Positions 7,021 to 15,667 of a stretch of DNA of 50,779 bases are shown piece after piece. Position numbers and translations under genes: made by a program. The DNA is taken from positions 1-50,779 of the forward strand of contig CAIMZI010000115.1 in the NCBI GenBank assembly GCA_903845935.1. Direction: 5' to 3'. The first letter of the stretch is position 1. The number at the start of each line of letters is the position of its first letter. The DNA is from an uncultured beta proteobacterium (GTDB lineage Bacteria; Pseudomonadota; Gammaproteobacteria; Burkholderiales; Burkholderiaceae_C). The notes under the pieces are model-generated. The model had not been told where the DNA came from, searched no databases, and saw only the letters and a list, made by a program, of their open reading frames with translations.

Positions 7021-10000
7021 CTAATCCAGCAGCGCCTGTTTCCATTGCGGCACCAGGCCGCTGAGCATGAAGCGCGCATTGACCCAGGCATGGAGCGCAG
7101 CTCCCATGGAGGCCCGCAGGGCCGGGTCTGCCATCAGTTTGCGCAAGGCAGCAACCCATTCATTGACATCGTCACCGCAGCGCAACACCGGTGCATCATC
7201 CGATCGGTAGGGGTAGACGTCTGAGCAGACCACGGGCCAGCCCATGGCACCGTATTCCAACAGGCGAAGATTGCTCTTGCATTCATTGAAAACATTGGAT
7301 TCCAGCGGCGCAATGGCAATGTCCAAATCGAGATCGGACATCTTTTTCGGGTAGTCCACGATGCTGACAAAGCCATGAAACTCCTTGAGATGGGGCTTGA
7401 TTTCGTCGGTGCACATGCCCATAAAAACCCAGTCCACCTCGTCTGCCAGCGCAAGCACCACCCCGGCGATCAAATCCAGATCGCCCTTGTGCTGGGCCGC
7501 ACCAATCCAACCCACACGCAGCTTTTCCCGCGGCACCGTGTCCTTGCGCAGGCCGCGCCATTGTTTGTTCAGTCCATTCGGAACCAGCCTCACGTCCTTG
7601 ACATATTTGCCGTAATGCGTACGCAGCGGTTCCGTGGTAACGACCAGCCGATCGGACTGCTTCAGGGCCCGGATCATGCGCTGATGCCCTTCGCGGGACT
7701 GGAAATTGCGGTTGGGATGCTTGGCCGGCACATCGCCCAGCAAATCATCGACCATCTGAATAATTTCCACCTCCGGCATGGCCAGCTTGTATTTCAGCGC
7801 GATGCCCAGCTGACCATCATCCACCGAGTGTTGCAGGATCAAGCGGTCGGGTGCGGCACGCGCCAGTTCCAGCGGATGCAGAACGCGCATCACTCCCTTG
7901 CTTTGAGCCATCACGATGCAGGTCTGCGCCAGGCTGGCGTCCTGCAGTGCATTCAAGGGTTCAATCACCCGGTATTGGCCGGCCCCACTGGTGAGCGGAA
8001 CGGCCAACAGACGCGGCCGGTCATGGCGTTTGGGCTGCCAGTCGATAACGACATTCGATTCCACATCGTAGGGTGTGATCAGGGACAGATGGCGGTTGTA
8101 GCAGCCATCGCTTGCCAACTGCCTGGCCCATTTGCGCAGCAAGGCGTCTTTTTCCAGCAGTTCGCGCTCGGCCAAGCGCAACCTGGAGGCTGGATCCCGC
8201 GTCAGCAAAGCCACGGTTTTTCCGCCCTGGTGCATGACGCTGCTCAAGGGCGTCCAGACATGGCGTTTGCCGAGCTGCCCCAGGCGCAGGCAAAAGTCCA
8301 GCACCGCAAACCACAGAGCAAAGTCCAGCTCGTCAAAGCCGCCCAAGGACACCCAGTCCTCCCTGCGCAACAAAAAGCAATGACCGGCCACGGTGCTCAC
8401 ATCCTGAGTGAGCTGCAAACGTGAGTAAATGCCGGCTTCCTCCAGACGCCCCTCTTCTCCCGCATAGGGTCCAGCCGAACCCTTGATGCCCAGCACCATG
8501 GGGCCGCCAACCACCCGCGCATCCTGCCCGCGGTGTGCCATCAGGCGCGGTGCCACGCAGCCGACGTCCGCCTGTGCGGCAATGCCCAACAAGGGCGTCA
8601 GCCAGTCGGCATGCAGCATCTCGGTGTCATCGTCACAGACCAGCACAAAATCCCCCTGGCACCTGGCAATGCCGGCATTCAGGGCGGCTGCGTGGCTGTA
8701 TTCCGGCTGATGCAACTCCAGCACCACGATCTCAATGTCCGGCAGCACATCGCTGAGCGCATATTCCACCTCGGACACATGTTCGGGCTCGGTCACCAGC
8801 ACAATTTCTCGCAACTGGGGCTGCGGATATGCCTTCAGGGATTCGATCAGGCTACGCAGATAGCCGGTCTGCATGCCGGTACAAACCACCAGACTCACGC
8901 TCACTTCCCGGTCGGGCTGCCGGTAGTCCATTAGCCAGGTGCCCCAACGGGCCTGCGGCGTCAGGCGCTCAGCCGTTTTCTCATCCACCATGACCTGACG
9001 CGCAGCCAGGTATTCCTGATTTTCCATGGCCTGGCCAAGCTGCGGCGCTGCATGAGACAGCACGGTGTCGATATGCCCCAAGGCAGAACGGCCGCGTTGC
9101 GCCACCAGGCGCAAGGCATGGGCATACAGCCCACCACCGATCAGCGGCGAGCCGGCCTGCAACCAGCTCGCTACCCTCACCAGCAAGGCATCACCCAGAT
9201 AGTTGGTGCAACGCAATAACTCGATATTGGCGTCCGGCTTGAAGTTGGGATAGCTTCTGCTGCCGTCCGCGGCACATCCATCCTCGTCGGCATAAATAAG
9301 TTCTGCCTGCGGCCAGGCCTCGGTAGACAAGGCCCATTCGACCAGTGCCTGCGGCGCAAGGCGGGTACCCGATCGGATAATCAACAACCATTGCTTGGGC
9401 TTTGGGGCCATGTGCTCTTGAAGCGCCAACTCCATACTGCCGTCAGAATAAATCCACTCAATGGCGGATTCCGAGTCCAGCTCCGCAGGCGCGGCCATGT
9501 CGCTGACAATCGTCACCGATTTCGCCTGTCCAAGGCAGTGCGACAGACTGTCCAAGGTGTCGGCCAGCGCGTTAATCGCTTGGCCGCGATGTTCAATCAG
9601 AACTGCAATTCCCGGCAGGCGCCCCGAGCACAGATGCTCGGCATAAATATCGGCATCAATTTCACGCAATGTGCAACGCGCCATCCAGAGTTTGTATTGG
9701 TCGTTGATTCGCTCGTACTTTTTTCTATCGGCACGGTCCGCCAACTCTACCTGCGACAGGTCTGGGAATGGCAGGCTGTCCAGGGCCTTTTGCGGCCAGG
9801 CCCGTTCCCTTGGCAATTGCTTGGCCCTGGACTGTGTTTCTGCAATGAACTGATCCAGTTCTTCACGCCACTGAGAAAGATCTTGCAGGTGGCGTAATCT
9901 TCTAGCTCCCACTGTAAGTAATGCACGCTCAACCTCTGCGGGCTCATCGCCCCAGGCCACCCCCTCGTTACCCAGCTCAATTATTATTTCCGGGATTGAT

Positions 10001-10719
10001 TTTAGAGTTATAGGATTTGGCAGGAGAATTACTGTACAACCGCACAGCGTGGCCTCCAAAACGATGGCCGAAGGCTCGTAACAGTAAAGAAATTTAACCT
10101 TTTTTAGAATGGCCAACGTTTTATCGTTGGTATTCGGAACGGTGGAGGATATTTCAATGGCATCAGGTCCAAAATCCCGCAGCTTGCCGCCACCCAAACT
10201 ATATCGATTATGGTAATATGCGACACCCTCTCGCTTGTCGGAGTCAACCTTTTCACCTACATCTATACTACCAAGATTGATATGTGGAAGATAGAGTTTA
10301 TTGGACGCAGGAGAGTAGATTTTTAAAAATGTATAAATCAGTTCGTCCGGTGGATACGACTTATCCCCCCCTAGCAGTCCTGGATAGTTGAGCACATAGC
10401 GCACCGGCAGGCCAAACCCCATGGGGGTTCCGGCAACCACTTCTGGATACACCACCACCGGCGTCTTACCAGCCAGATAATGTGCAATTTTGACTTCCTG
10501 GGTCAGTCGAGGCGTCCACAAAGACCCAGAGGTCACGGGCGTATCCACGTAGGCTTCATAACCTAACTGATTGAGCAGACTGCACAGCTCATGCAGCACA
10601 CGGATTCCTGCGGACTGTTGCCTGAACGCGGGAGCGATTATGTAATAGGGTTGCGTGGTGTACCGATATACGGTGCTGCACGGAGCAACAGCGTCGGATA
10701 TTCTTTTTTCTATATTCAC
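7021..10719 (-). CDS. Multidomain glycosyltransferase (GT-B-like, two GT2-like, GT4-like domains), putative flagellin glycan enzyme
   Basis: A 1232-residue protein with apparent modules in order: residues 1-275 a GT-B-like region (YIIAPAFRQQSAGIRVL at the start, EPSAIVLEATLCGC near 215); residues 365-580 a GT2-like region with YADEDG (near 476) and NFKPDANIELL; residues 605-840 a second GT2-like region with VCDDDTE (near 695), the DDD being the metal/nucleotide-binding signature; residues 900-1232 a GT4-like C-terminal region with LRVGWIGAAQHKGDLD and NECKSNLRLLEYGAMGWPVVCS. No membrane segment is evident. It sits 42 nt behind a flagellin gene on the same strand and may be cotranscribed with it. 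It could build or attach several sugars of a flagellin glycan; lipopolysaccharide assembly is the main alternative. The DNA of the first module is clearly richer in A+T than the rest. Confidence 0.85.
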   Translation of the reverse strand: MNIEKRISDAVAPCSTVYRYTTQPYYIIAPAFRQQSAGIRVLHELCSLLNQLGYEAYVDTPVTSGSLWTPRLTQEVKIAHYLAGKTPVVVYPEVVAGTPMGFGLPVRYVLNYPGLLGGDKSYPPDELIYTFLKIYSPASNKLYLPHINLGSIDVGEKVDSDKREGVAYYHNRYSLGGGKLRDFGPDAIEISSTVPNTNDKTLAILKKVKFLYCYEPSAIVLEATLCGCTVILLPNPITLKSIPEIIIELGNEGVAWGDEPAEVERALLTVGARRLRHLQDLSQWREELDQFIAETQSRAKQLPRERAWPQKALDSLPFPDLSQVELADRADRKKYERINDQYKLWMARCTLREIDADIYAEHLCSGRLPGIAVLIEHRGQAINALADTLDSLSHCLGQAKSVTIVSDMAAPAELDSESAIEWIYSDGSMELALQEHMAPKPKQWLLIIRSGTRLAPQALVEWALSTEAWPQAELIYADEDGCAADGSRSYPNFKPDANIELLRCTNYLGDALLVRVASWLQAGSPLIGGGLYAHALRLVAQRGRSALGHIDTVLSHAAPQLGQAMENQEYLAARQVMVDEKTAERLTPQARWGTWLMDYRQPDREVSVSLVVCTGMQTGYLRSLIESLKAYPQPQLREIVLVTEPEHVSEVEYALSDVLPDIEIVVLELHQPEYSHAAALNAGIARCQGDFVLVCDDDTEMLHADWLTPLLGIAAQADVGCVAPRLMAHRGQDARVVGGPMVLGIKGSAGPYAGEEGRLEEAGIYSRLQLTQDVSTVAGHCFLLRREDWVSLGGFDELDFALWFAVLDFCLRLGQLGKRHVWTPLSSVMHQGGKTVALLTRDPASRLRLAERELLEKDALLRKWARQLASDGCYNRHLSLITPYDVESNVVIDWQPKRHDRPRLLAVPLTSGAGQYRVIEPLNALQDASLAQTCIVMAQSKGVMRVLHPLELARAAPDRLILQHSVDDGQLGIALKYKLAMPEVEIIQMVDDLLGDVPAKHPNRNFQSREGHQRMIRALKQSDRLVVTTEPLRTHYGKYVKDVRLVPNGLNKQWRGLRKDTVPREKLRVGWIGAAQHKGDLDLIAGVVLALADEVDWVFMGMCTDEIKPHLKEFHGFVSIVDYPKKMSDLDLDIAIAPLESNVFNECKSNLRLLEYGAMGWPVVCSDVYPYRSDDAPVLRCGDDVNEWVAALRKLMADPALRASMGAALHAWVNARFMLSGLVPQWKQALLD

Positions 10720-10761
10720 TATGCAGCCCCTTGCTCAATACCCCAGCCACCGCATCCGAGA

Positions 10762-11610
10762 TTACTTCAGCAACTGCAGCACGCTTTGTGGCATGGAGTT
10801 GGCCTGGGCAATCATGGCCGTACCCGCTTGTTGCAGGATTTGCGAACGGCTGAGATTGGAGGTTTCCGTGGCGAAATCCGCGTCCATAATGCGTCCGCGG
10901 GCGGAGGTCTGATTCAGCACGGCAGTCTGCAAATAGGTGATGGTATCGCTAAAACGGCTTTCCACCGCACCCAAGGTGGCGCGGGTATTGTCCACTGCAG
11001 CCAAGGCCACATCGATTGCCGAGAGATTGGCAGAGTTGTTGGCGTTGACATTCACATCCAAGGCCGATGTACTTTGGCCACCCACAGCGAGCACACCGGT
11101 TAACGCACCGGTGGCGATGCCCAGATCCGATGCGGAGATGGTCACGGTCTGGCCGGCGTTGGCGCCTACCTGGAACGAAAAGTCTGCGGTTGCCGTATAT
11201 AGCGACTGTCCGTTGAACTGGACCGCACTCATTTCCCGACCCAACTCGTCGCTGAGCTGCAAATACTCCTGATTCATGGCGGAGATGTCGCCAGAGGTAT
11301 TCGTTGAATTGGCTGCCTGCACCGAGAGTTCGCGCATGCGCTGCAAAATATTGGTGATGACGGAAAGACCGCCGTCTGCAGTCTGGGCCAGCGAGATACC
11401 GTCATTGGCGTTGCGGATGGCCACATTCATGCCCCGCACCTGGGTATTCATGCGGTCGGCAATGGCCAGTCCGGCGGCATCGTCCTGCGCGCTGTTGATG
11501 CGCAAACCCGAGGACAGACGCTGCATGGAGGTAGACATGCTGTTCTGATTCGAGGTGGCGTTGAGCTGCGCGGTCAGCGAATTGATGTTGGTATTGATGG
11601 TAAATGGCAT
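10762..11610 (-). CDS. fliC: Flagellin (copy 1, downstream of fliD)
   Basis: A 282-residue flagellin with typical D0/D1 termini: INTNINSLTAQ at the N terminus, LSSGLRINSAQDDAAGLAIA near 32-51, and SRSQILQQAGTAMIAQANSMP near the C terminus. The short central part indicates that the outer D2/D3 domains are essentially missing. The central residues are rich in Ser, Thr and Asn, which could offer O-glycosylation sites. GGAG lies upstream of the ATG. It is closely related to the copy at 13488-14327, with most differences in the middle. A sigma-28-like promoter overlaps the end of the fliD terminator. Confidence 0.97.
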   Translation of the reverse strand: MPFTINTNINSLTAQLNATSNQNSMSTSMQRLSSGLRINSAQDDAAGLAIADRMNTQVRGMNVAIRNANDGISLAQTADGGLSVITNILQRMRELSVQAANSTNTSGDISAMNQEYLQLSDELGREMSAVQFNGQSLYTATADFSFQVGANAGQTVTISASDLGIATGALTGVLAVGGQSTSALDVNVNANNSANLSAIDVALAAVDNTRATLGAVESRFSDTITYLQTAVLNQTSARGRIMDADFATETSNLSRSQILQQAGTAMIAQANSMPQSVLQLLK

Positions 11611-11708
11611 GGGATGACTCCTTCAAAAAATGGGTCGCAATGTGAATCAATCCACACGGCATGAAGCGAGAAAGCACTGCCTAGCAATTCAACCGGGTGT
11701 TGGAATAA

Positions 11709-11735
11709 TTGTTGACCGGCCCAAAAAAAACTAAA
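11709..11735 (-). promoter_or_regulatory. Candidate sigma-28 promoter of flagellin copy 1
   Basis: On the minus strand TTTAGTTT (11728-11735), an 11-nt spacer and GTCAACAA (11709-11716) match sigma-28 consensus at 6/8 and 5/8. The bases just downstream (TTATTCCAAC) align with those at the same place behind the stronger promoter of flagellin copy 2 (ATATTCCAAC). The -35 lies inside the T-run of the fliD terminator. Confidence 0.55.
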
Positions 11736-11750
11736 CCCCGATAAACGGGG
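11723..11750 (-). terminator. Rho-independent terminator after fliD
   Basis: Read on the minus strand, CCCCG and CGGGG arms (11746-11750 and 11736-11740) around a 5-nt loop are followed by TTTAG and eight T residues. It lies about 30 nt past the fliD stop. Confidence 0.85.
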
Positions 11751-11781
11751 CTTTGTGGGTTCAAATGAAGGGGCTTTAGGG

Positions 11782-13341
11782 TCAGGAGGACTTGCTCCAC
11801 TGGGCCAGCTGCGCGGTGACAAAGCTGCTCAGGCTGCTCAGGCTTCCCATGGTGGTGTCCAGCGCGTTGTATTGCGCCAGCAATTGAGCCTGGTAGGCCG
11901 CTATGTGGGTATTGAAGGTAACCTGATTCTTGGAATTCGTGGCGAGCGTGGTCTGATAGCCTGCCGTGTGCAGGGTTGCCAGCCCGCCTACGCCCAACGC
12001 ACCAAAGCTGAAGTTGTACATGCGCGTGGCAATGCCATCGTTGCTGCCATCGGCCGACACATTGGCAAAGAATTTTTGCACGTTGCTGGGATTTTGCAAC
12101 GCCGCAGCCAGCATGGTGCTATTGGTGGTCAGCGAGCCATCCGCCTGCACCTGCAGGCCCAGATCACTCAATCGCCCTATGGTGCTATTCGTGGGGCCGT
12201 TGGCTCCGAGAATCGAACGCACCATGTTTTGAATGCCATAGGTCGTGGTATCGCCCAGCAGTGGCCCGCCGGTTTTGGTGCTGCTGTCGTACGCCGTGCT
12301 AGTGGCGATATCGCTATTGAGCTGGTTATACGCGGTCTGAAACGCCTGGATTTTGGTCGTGATGGAGGCCGTATCAACCGCCATGGTGAGCTGCACCGGA
12401 CTGGTAGTGGTGGTCAGGAGGTTTAAGGTAACCCCCGACAAGGCAGTGGTCACATTGTTGCTGGCCGAGGTCACCGCAATGCCCTGAATGACCAGAGACG
12501 CATCGCTGGCAGCAGTGGACTGGGTCAGGCCACCGCCAGGGGGGTAATGCGCCGGGGTCACCACGCCATTGGTGGTTGAAGCCGGCACCTGCGTGGTGGT
12601 GGTCGATGCGTAATAACCCAATGAATCCAGCGACCCTAAGGGGTTGGCCGCACCGCTCGCATCGGTTCCCGTGTCGGGCGTAATCATGAAACCCGAAGCG
12701 GCGCCAGTGGCATTGCCAGTGATCAGCAGAGACTGGTTGTTGCCGGAGGTAACAACCTGAGCCGACACGCCTGCAGCCGAGGACTGGCTGTTGATATGGG
12801 CAGCAATGGTTGCCAAGGTGTCGGTGGCCGAAACAGTAACGCTCACCGCCGCCGGGGCAGTGCCACCACTGACACCCACGGCATTGGTAAAGGAACCGTC
12901 GCTGTTCCAGCTTCCCATCTGGATCGTCAGCGTACCGGCCGTTCCAATGGTTCCGGGCACTCCGGATGCGCTGTTCGGCACGGCGGCAGACGCCAGCGTC
13001 TGGCTGGTCGCCAGGCTGTTGACCTGAACCGACAAGGAACCAGCTAACGCTCCGGACGATGTGGATCCGGTGATGGCGGAGGGCGTGTTCGACGTCAGCG
13101 TCAACGCCTTCCAGGTGGTTAGGTCCTGCAGGGCGCTGGACGCGGCTTCCAGTGCCGACAAATCGGAGCTGATCTGCCCAAAGGTGGAAATATCCGTCTG
13201 AATGCTGGCCGCCTGGGTCTGCATCACCTTCAGAGGCAGGGATTCCACCGCCACCAGTTTGCTGACGATCGAATTGACGTCCAGGCCACTGCCGATACCC
13301 GGGGACGAGAGAGTTCCAGTAACCGTGGAAGTGGTGGACAT
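11782..13341 (-). CDS. fliD: FliD, flagellar filament cap protein
   Basis: A 519-residue protein with the hook-associated protein 2 layout: N terminus SSPGIGSGLDVNSIVSKLVAVE, a Ser/Thr/Gly-rich exposed middle, and a C-terminal FliD region (LTMAVDTASITTKIQAFQTAYN near 320-341, SLSSLSSFVTAQLAQW at the end). FliD forms the pentameric or hexameric cap under which exported flagellin folds and polymerises. It lies between the two flagellin genes on the same strand. A good GGAA ribosome site precedes the ATG. No convincing sigma-28 site was found directly upstream, so it may be read through from flagellin copy 2 or have another promoter. Confidence 0.96.
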   Translation of the reverse strand: MSTTSTVTGTLSSPGIGSGLDVNSIVSKLVAVESLPLKVMQTQAASIQTDISTFGQISSDLSALEAASSALQDLTTWKALTLTSNTPSAITGSTSSGALAGSLSVQVNSLATSQTLASAAVPNSASGVPGTIGTAGTLTIQMGSWNSDGSFTNAVGVSGGTAPAAVSVTVSATDTLATIAAHINSQSSAAGVSAQVVTSGNNQSLLITGNATGAASGFMITPDTGTDASGAANPLGSLDSLGYYASTTTTQVPASTTNGVVTPAHYPPGGGLTQSTAASDASLVIQGIAVTSASNNVTTALSGVTLNLLTTTTSPVQLTMAVDTASITTKIQAFQTAYNQLNSDIATSTAYDSSTKTGGPLLGDTTTYGIQNMVRSILGANGPTNSTIGRLSDLGLQVQADGSLTTNSTMLAAALQNPSNVQKFFANVSADGSNDGIATRMYNFSFGALGVGGLATLHTAGYQTTLATNSKNQVTFNTHIAAYQAQLLAQYNALDTTMGSLSSLSSFVTAQLAQWSKSS

Positions 13342-13437
13342 ATCTATTCCTTTTGCGTCAGCGTTGCACCAAGGGTTGAATCTAACGAAGCCAGGACCTG
13401 CAAAAAATCAGAATTAACCCAAAAACACCTGCCAAAT

Positions 13438-13470
13438 GCAAAAAGCCTGGAGCTTTTCCAGGCTTTTTGC
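13438..13470 (-). terminator. Strong hairpin terminator between flagellin copy 2 and fliD (bidirectional shape)
   Basis: A perfect 13-bp inverted repeat, GCAAAAAGCCTGG and CCAGGCTTTTTGC, with a 7-nt loop lies 18 nt past the flagellin stop. The A-run and T-run at its base make it able to work in either direction. Confidence 0.88.
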
Positions 13471-13487
13471 AGCGCGCTTGAAAGCTC

Positions 13488-14327
13488 TTAACGCAGCAGG
13501 GCCAAAACCCCTTGCGGCAACTGATTGGCCTGGGCCACCATCGCCGTACCGGCCTGCTGCAGAATCTGCGCACGGCTCAGGTTGGAGGTTTCCTGTGCGA
13601 AGTTAGCGTCCATGATACGTCCCTTGGCTGCATCCTGGTTCAGTGCCGCAGTCTGCAGGAAGTCGATGGTATTGGTAAACCGGCTTTGCACGGCACCAAT
13701 ATTGGCACGCGCATTGTTGATGGCCGTCAGCGCCAAGTCCAGACCAGAAATGTTGGCTGCATTGCCGCTGGTATGGGTTGTATCGAGCGTGTCATAGGTG
13801 CCGGTTGCAACAGCACCCAGATCGCCCGTGGCCACATTCAATGAACTGGCGGCAATCGTGATGGTCTGTCCACTGTTGGCGCCAACTTGGAAGGAGAAAT
13901 CCGCACTGGTATCCAGCAGGGACTGGCCGTTGAACTGCACCGAGCTGACCGTGCGCGACACTTCTGCTGCAAGCTGGGTGTACTCCTGGTTCATCGCGGA
14001 CAGGTCGCCGGAGGTGTTGGTGCCGTTGCTGGCCTGCACCGCGAGTTCGCGCATGCGCTGCACCATATTGGTCAGGGTGGACAGGCCGCCGTCTGCGGTT
14101 TGCGCCAGGGAAATGCCGTCGTTGGCGTTGCGCACAGCGACATTCATGCCGCGGTACTGCGAGTCCATGCGGGTGGCGATGGCCAGGCCGGCGGCATCGT
14201 CCATTGCGGAGTTGATACGCAGACCAGACGACAACCGCTGCATGGACGTCGAAAGCGAGTTCGAGTTCATTTGGGTGTTGACCTGTGCCTGCAACGAGTT
14301 GATATTGGTTGCGATATCGAAAGCCAT
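13488..14327 (-). CDS. fliC: Flagellin (copy 2, upstream of fliD)
   Basis: A 279-residue flagellin with IATNINSLQAQVN at the N terminus, LSSGLRINSAMDDAAGLAIATRMD near 32-55 and SRAQILQQAGTAMVAQANQLP near the C terminus. Like copy 1 it holds little more than the D0 and D1 domains, with a short Ser/Thr-containing centre around residues 150-190. It has the better of the two flagellin promoters and a strong terminator of its own, so it is probably the major filament subunit; that is inference from promoter strength. AAGGAG precedes the ATG. Confidence 0.97.
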   Translation of the reverse strand: MAFDIATNINSLQAQVNTQMNSNSLSTSMQRLSSGLRINSAMDDAAGLAIATRMDSQYRGMNVAVRNANDGISLAQTADGGLSTLTNMVQRMRELAVQASNGTNTSGDLSAMNQEYTQLAAEVSRTVSSVQFNGQSLLDTSADFSFQVGANSGQTITIAASSLNVATGDLGAVATGTYDTLDTTHTSGNAANISGLDLALTAINNARANIGAVQSRFTNTIDFLQTAALNQDAAKGRIMDANFAQETSNLSRAQILQQAGTAMVAQANQLPQGVLALLR

Positions 14328-14352
14328 GATGAAAGCTCCTTAAAAAGTTGAA

Positions 14353-14379
14353 CCGGATTTACCGGAGCCAGGAGGCTCC
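14353..14379 (-). promoter_or_regulatory. Structured 5' leader of flagellin copy 2 (two small hairpins)
   Basis: Upstream of the ribosome site the transcript can form GGAGCC-TCCT-GGCTCC (14364-14379) and then CCGG-x-CCGG (around 14353-14366), which partly compete. Structured leaders on flagellin mRNAs often set stability or translation; here this is only a structural observation. Confidence 0.4.
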
Positions 14380-14422
14380 TGCCTGCCTGACAACGAACCC
14401 TGGTTGAAGCTCGTTGGAATAT

Positions 14423-14449
14423 TTATCGGACAGGCTTGACGGAACTTGA
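14423..14449 (-). promoter_or_regulatory. Sigma-28 (FliA) promoter of flagellin copy 2
   Basis: On the minus strand TCAAGTTC (14442-14449), 11 nt and TCCGATAA (14423-14430) match sigma-28 consensus at 6/8 and 7/8. The leader to the ATG is about 90 nt. Confidence 0.85.
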
Positions 14450-14657
14450 GGGCTGAAATCGCAAGCCAGCCTGAAAAACACCCGATCCGCAATGTAGGAA
14501 GTTCCCCTACAAGGCCGGGCGCGCAAGACGACAGGGCAAACATCCAAACCCTGATTCAGCTTTCAAGGCGATGCTTCCAGAATTGCATCCATGGTGAGGG
14601 GCAAACAAATGGATGCCTTTCACAGACTAAATAAACGCATCACCTCTGGAGCCTGCC
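14450..14657. other. Divergent intergenic region between flagellin copy 2 and flhDC
   Basis: This stretch, together with the flagellin leader and promoter, separates the flagellin gene from flhD (330 nt in all). It should carry the flhDC promoter and its control sites. An AT-rich ACTAAATAAACGC segment lies about 35 nt before flhD, but no sigma-70 promoter pair is convincing, and no ORF is supported. Confidence 0.5.
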
Positions 14658-14984
14658 ATGACAAACGAACAAATGCTTTCCGAAATCCGGGAAGCCAATT
14701 TGACCTATCTGATGCTGGCCCAGAACCTGATCCGTCAGGACAAGGCCGAGGCCCTGTTCCGCCTGGGAATGTCCGAAGAGTCCGCCGACATGGTGGCCAC
14801 GCTTTCCCCAGCGCAAATCCTCAAGATTGCCTCCGGCAACATGCTGCTATGCCGCTTCCGCATGGACGACGAAATCGTCTGGAACCTGCTGACCAACCAC
14901 TCCGCCACCAAGGTCGACAACGACGCAACCACCCGGCTGCATGCCAGCATCCTGATGGCCGGCCGTTTTGCCGAAACCTTGTAA
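14658..14984 (+). CDS. flhD: FlhD, flagellar master transcriptional regulator subunit
   Basis: A 108-residue protein matching FlhD in length and sequence, with EIREANLTYLMLAQNLIRQD at residues 9-28 and the ALFRLGMSEESADMVATLS segment near 32-50. With FlhC it forms the FlhD4C2 activator of class 2 flagellar promoters through sigma-70 RNA polymerase. It is followed after 25 nt by flhC. A GGAG ribosome site lies upstream. Confidence 0.96.
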   Translation: MTNEQMLSEIREANLTYLMLAQNLIRQDKAEALFRLGMSEESADMVATLSPAQILKIASGNMLLCRFRMDDEIVWNLLTNHSATKVDNDATTRLHASILMAGRFAETL

Positions 14985-15009
14985 ACCCTTGACCCAACTG
15001 GAGCAGCAT

Positions 15010-15546
15010 ATGGCCACCAAAAGCGTACTGAACGATTCCAAGCAAGTCGAGCGCGCCGTCGCCCTGATCAACCTGGGCGCCCGCCTTCAGGTGCTGGAAA
15101 GCGAGACCGACCTGTCTTATGAGCGTCTTCTGCGTCTCTACAAGGAAGTGGCGGGTCGCTCGCCCAGCAAGGGCCAACTGCCCTTCTCCACCGAGTGGTT
15201 TCTGACCTGGCAGCCCAATATCCATGCCTCGCTGTTCCAGAATACCTACCAATACCTGAGCAAGGTCAGCGCGCTGGAAGACATTGACGCCATCATGAAG
15301 GCCTACAAGCTGTATACGGAACAGATTGCCGCCTGCGGCGTTGAGCCCCTGCTGTCCATCACCCGCGCCTGGCGTCTGGTCAAGTTCATTGACAACCAGA
15401 TGCTGTCCATGACCAAGTGCAGCAAGTGTGGCGGCCACTTTGTGTCCGAAGCCTACGAAAACAGCCGCCACTTCGAATGCGGCCTTTGCTCGCCACCGGC
15501 CCGCGCCGGCAAGGGCGCAGCGGCCGGCGGCATTCAGCTGCACTAA
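15010..15546 (+). CDS. flhC: FlhC, flagellar master transcriptional regulator subunit
   Basis: A 178-residue protein with FlhC features: RAVALINLGARLQVLESET near the N terminus and a C-terminal zinc site CSKCGG...CGLC with four Cys. The Zn-binding FlhC subunit makes most DNA contacts in the FlhD4C2 complex. The ATG at 15010 was preferred to a frame opening at 14968, which overlaps flhD; GGAG lies 8 nt upstream. It is followed by a sigma-28 promoter for motA, so flhDC and motAB can be separately controlled. Confidence 0.96.
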   Translation: MATKSVLNDSKQVERAVALINLGARLQVLESETDLSYERLLRLYKEVAGRSPSKGQLPFSTEWFLTWQPNIHASLFQNTYQYLSKVSALEDIDAIMKAYKLYTEQIAACGVEPLLSITRAWRLVKFIDNQMLSMTKCSKCGGHFVSEAYENSRHFECGLCSPPARAGKGAAAGGIQLH

Positions 15547-15568
15547 GCATACGTGGGGGCCTTTATAT

Positions 15569-15595
15569 TCAAGTGCAGCCACGGCGGGACGATAT
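15569..15595 (+). promoter_or_regulatory. Sigma-28 (FliA) promoter of motAB(-cheYZ)
   Basis: TCAAGTGC (15569-15576), an 11-nt spacer and GACGATAT (15588-15595) match sigma-28 consensus at 5/8 and 6/8. It lies in the 121-nt gap after flhC, giving a leader of about 65 nt before motA. Confidence 0.75.
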
Positions 15596-15667
15596 GATAG
15601 GTGCAGGCCGTCAAAAGCCACTCAATTCATTTAATGGGGCAATAGGCTCCGCTGTCACACTCACGCT

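Noticed and set aside
7375..8424. A 349-codon plus-strand frame inside the large glycosyltransferase gene
   Set aside because: It is a shadow of the glycosyltransferase frame, rich in Gln/His and without domains.
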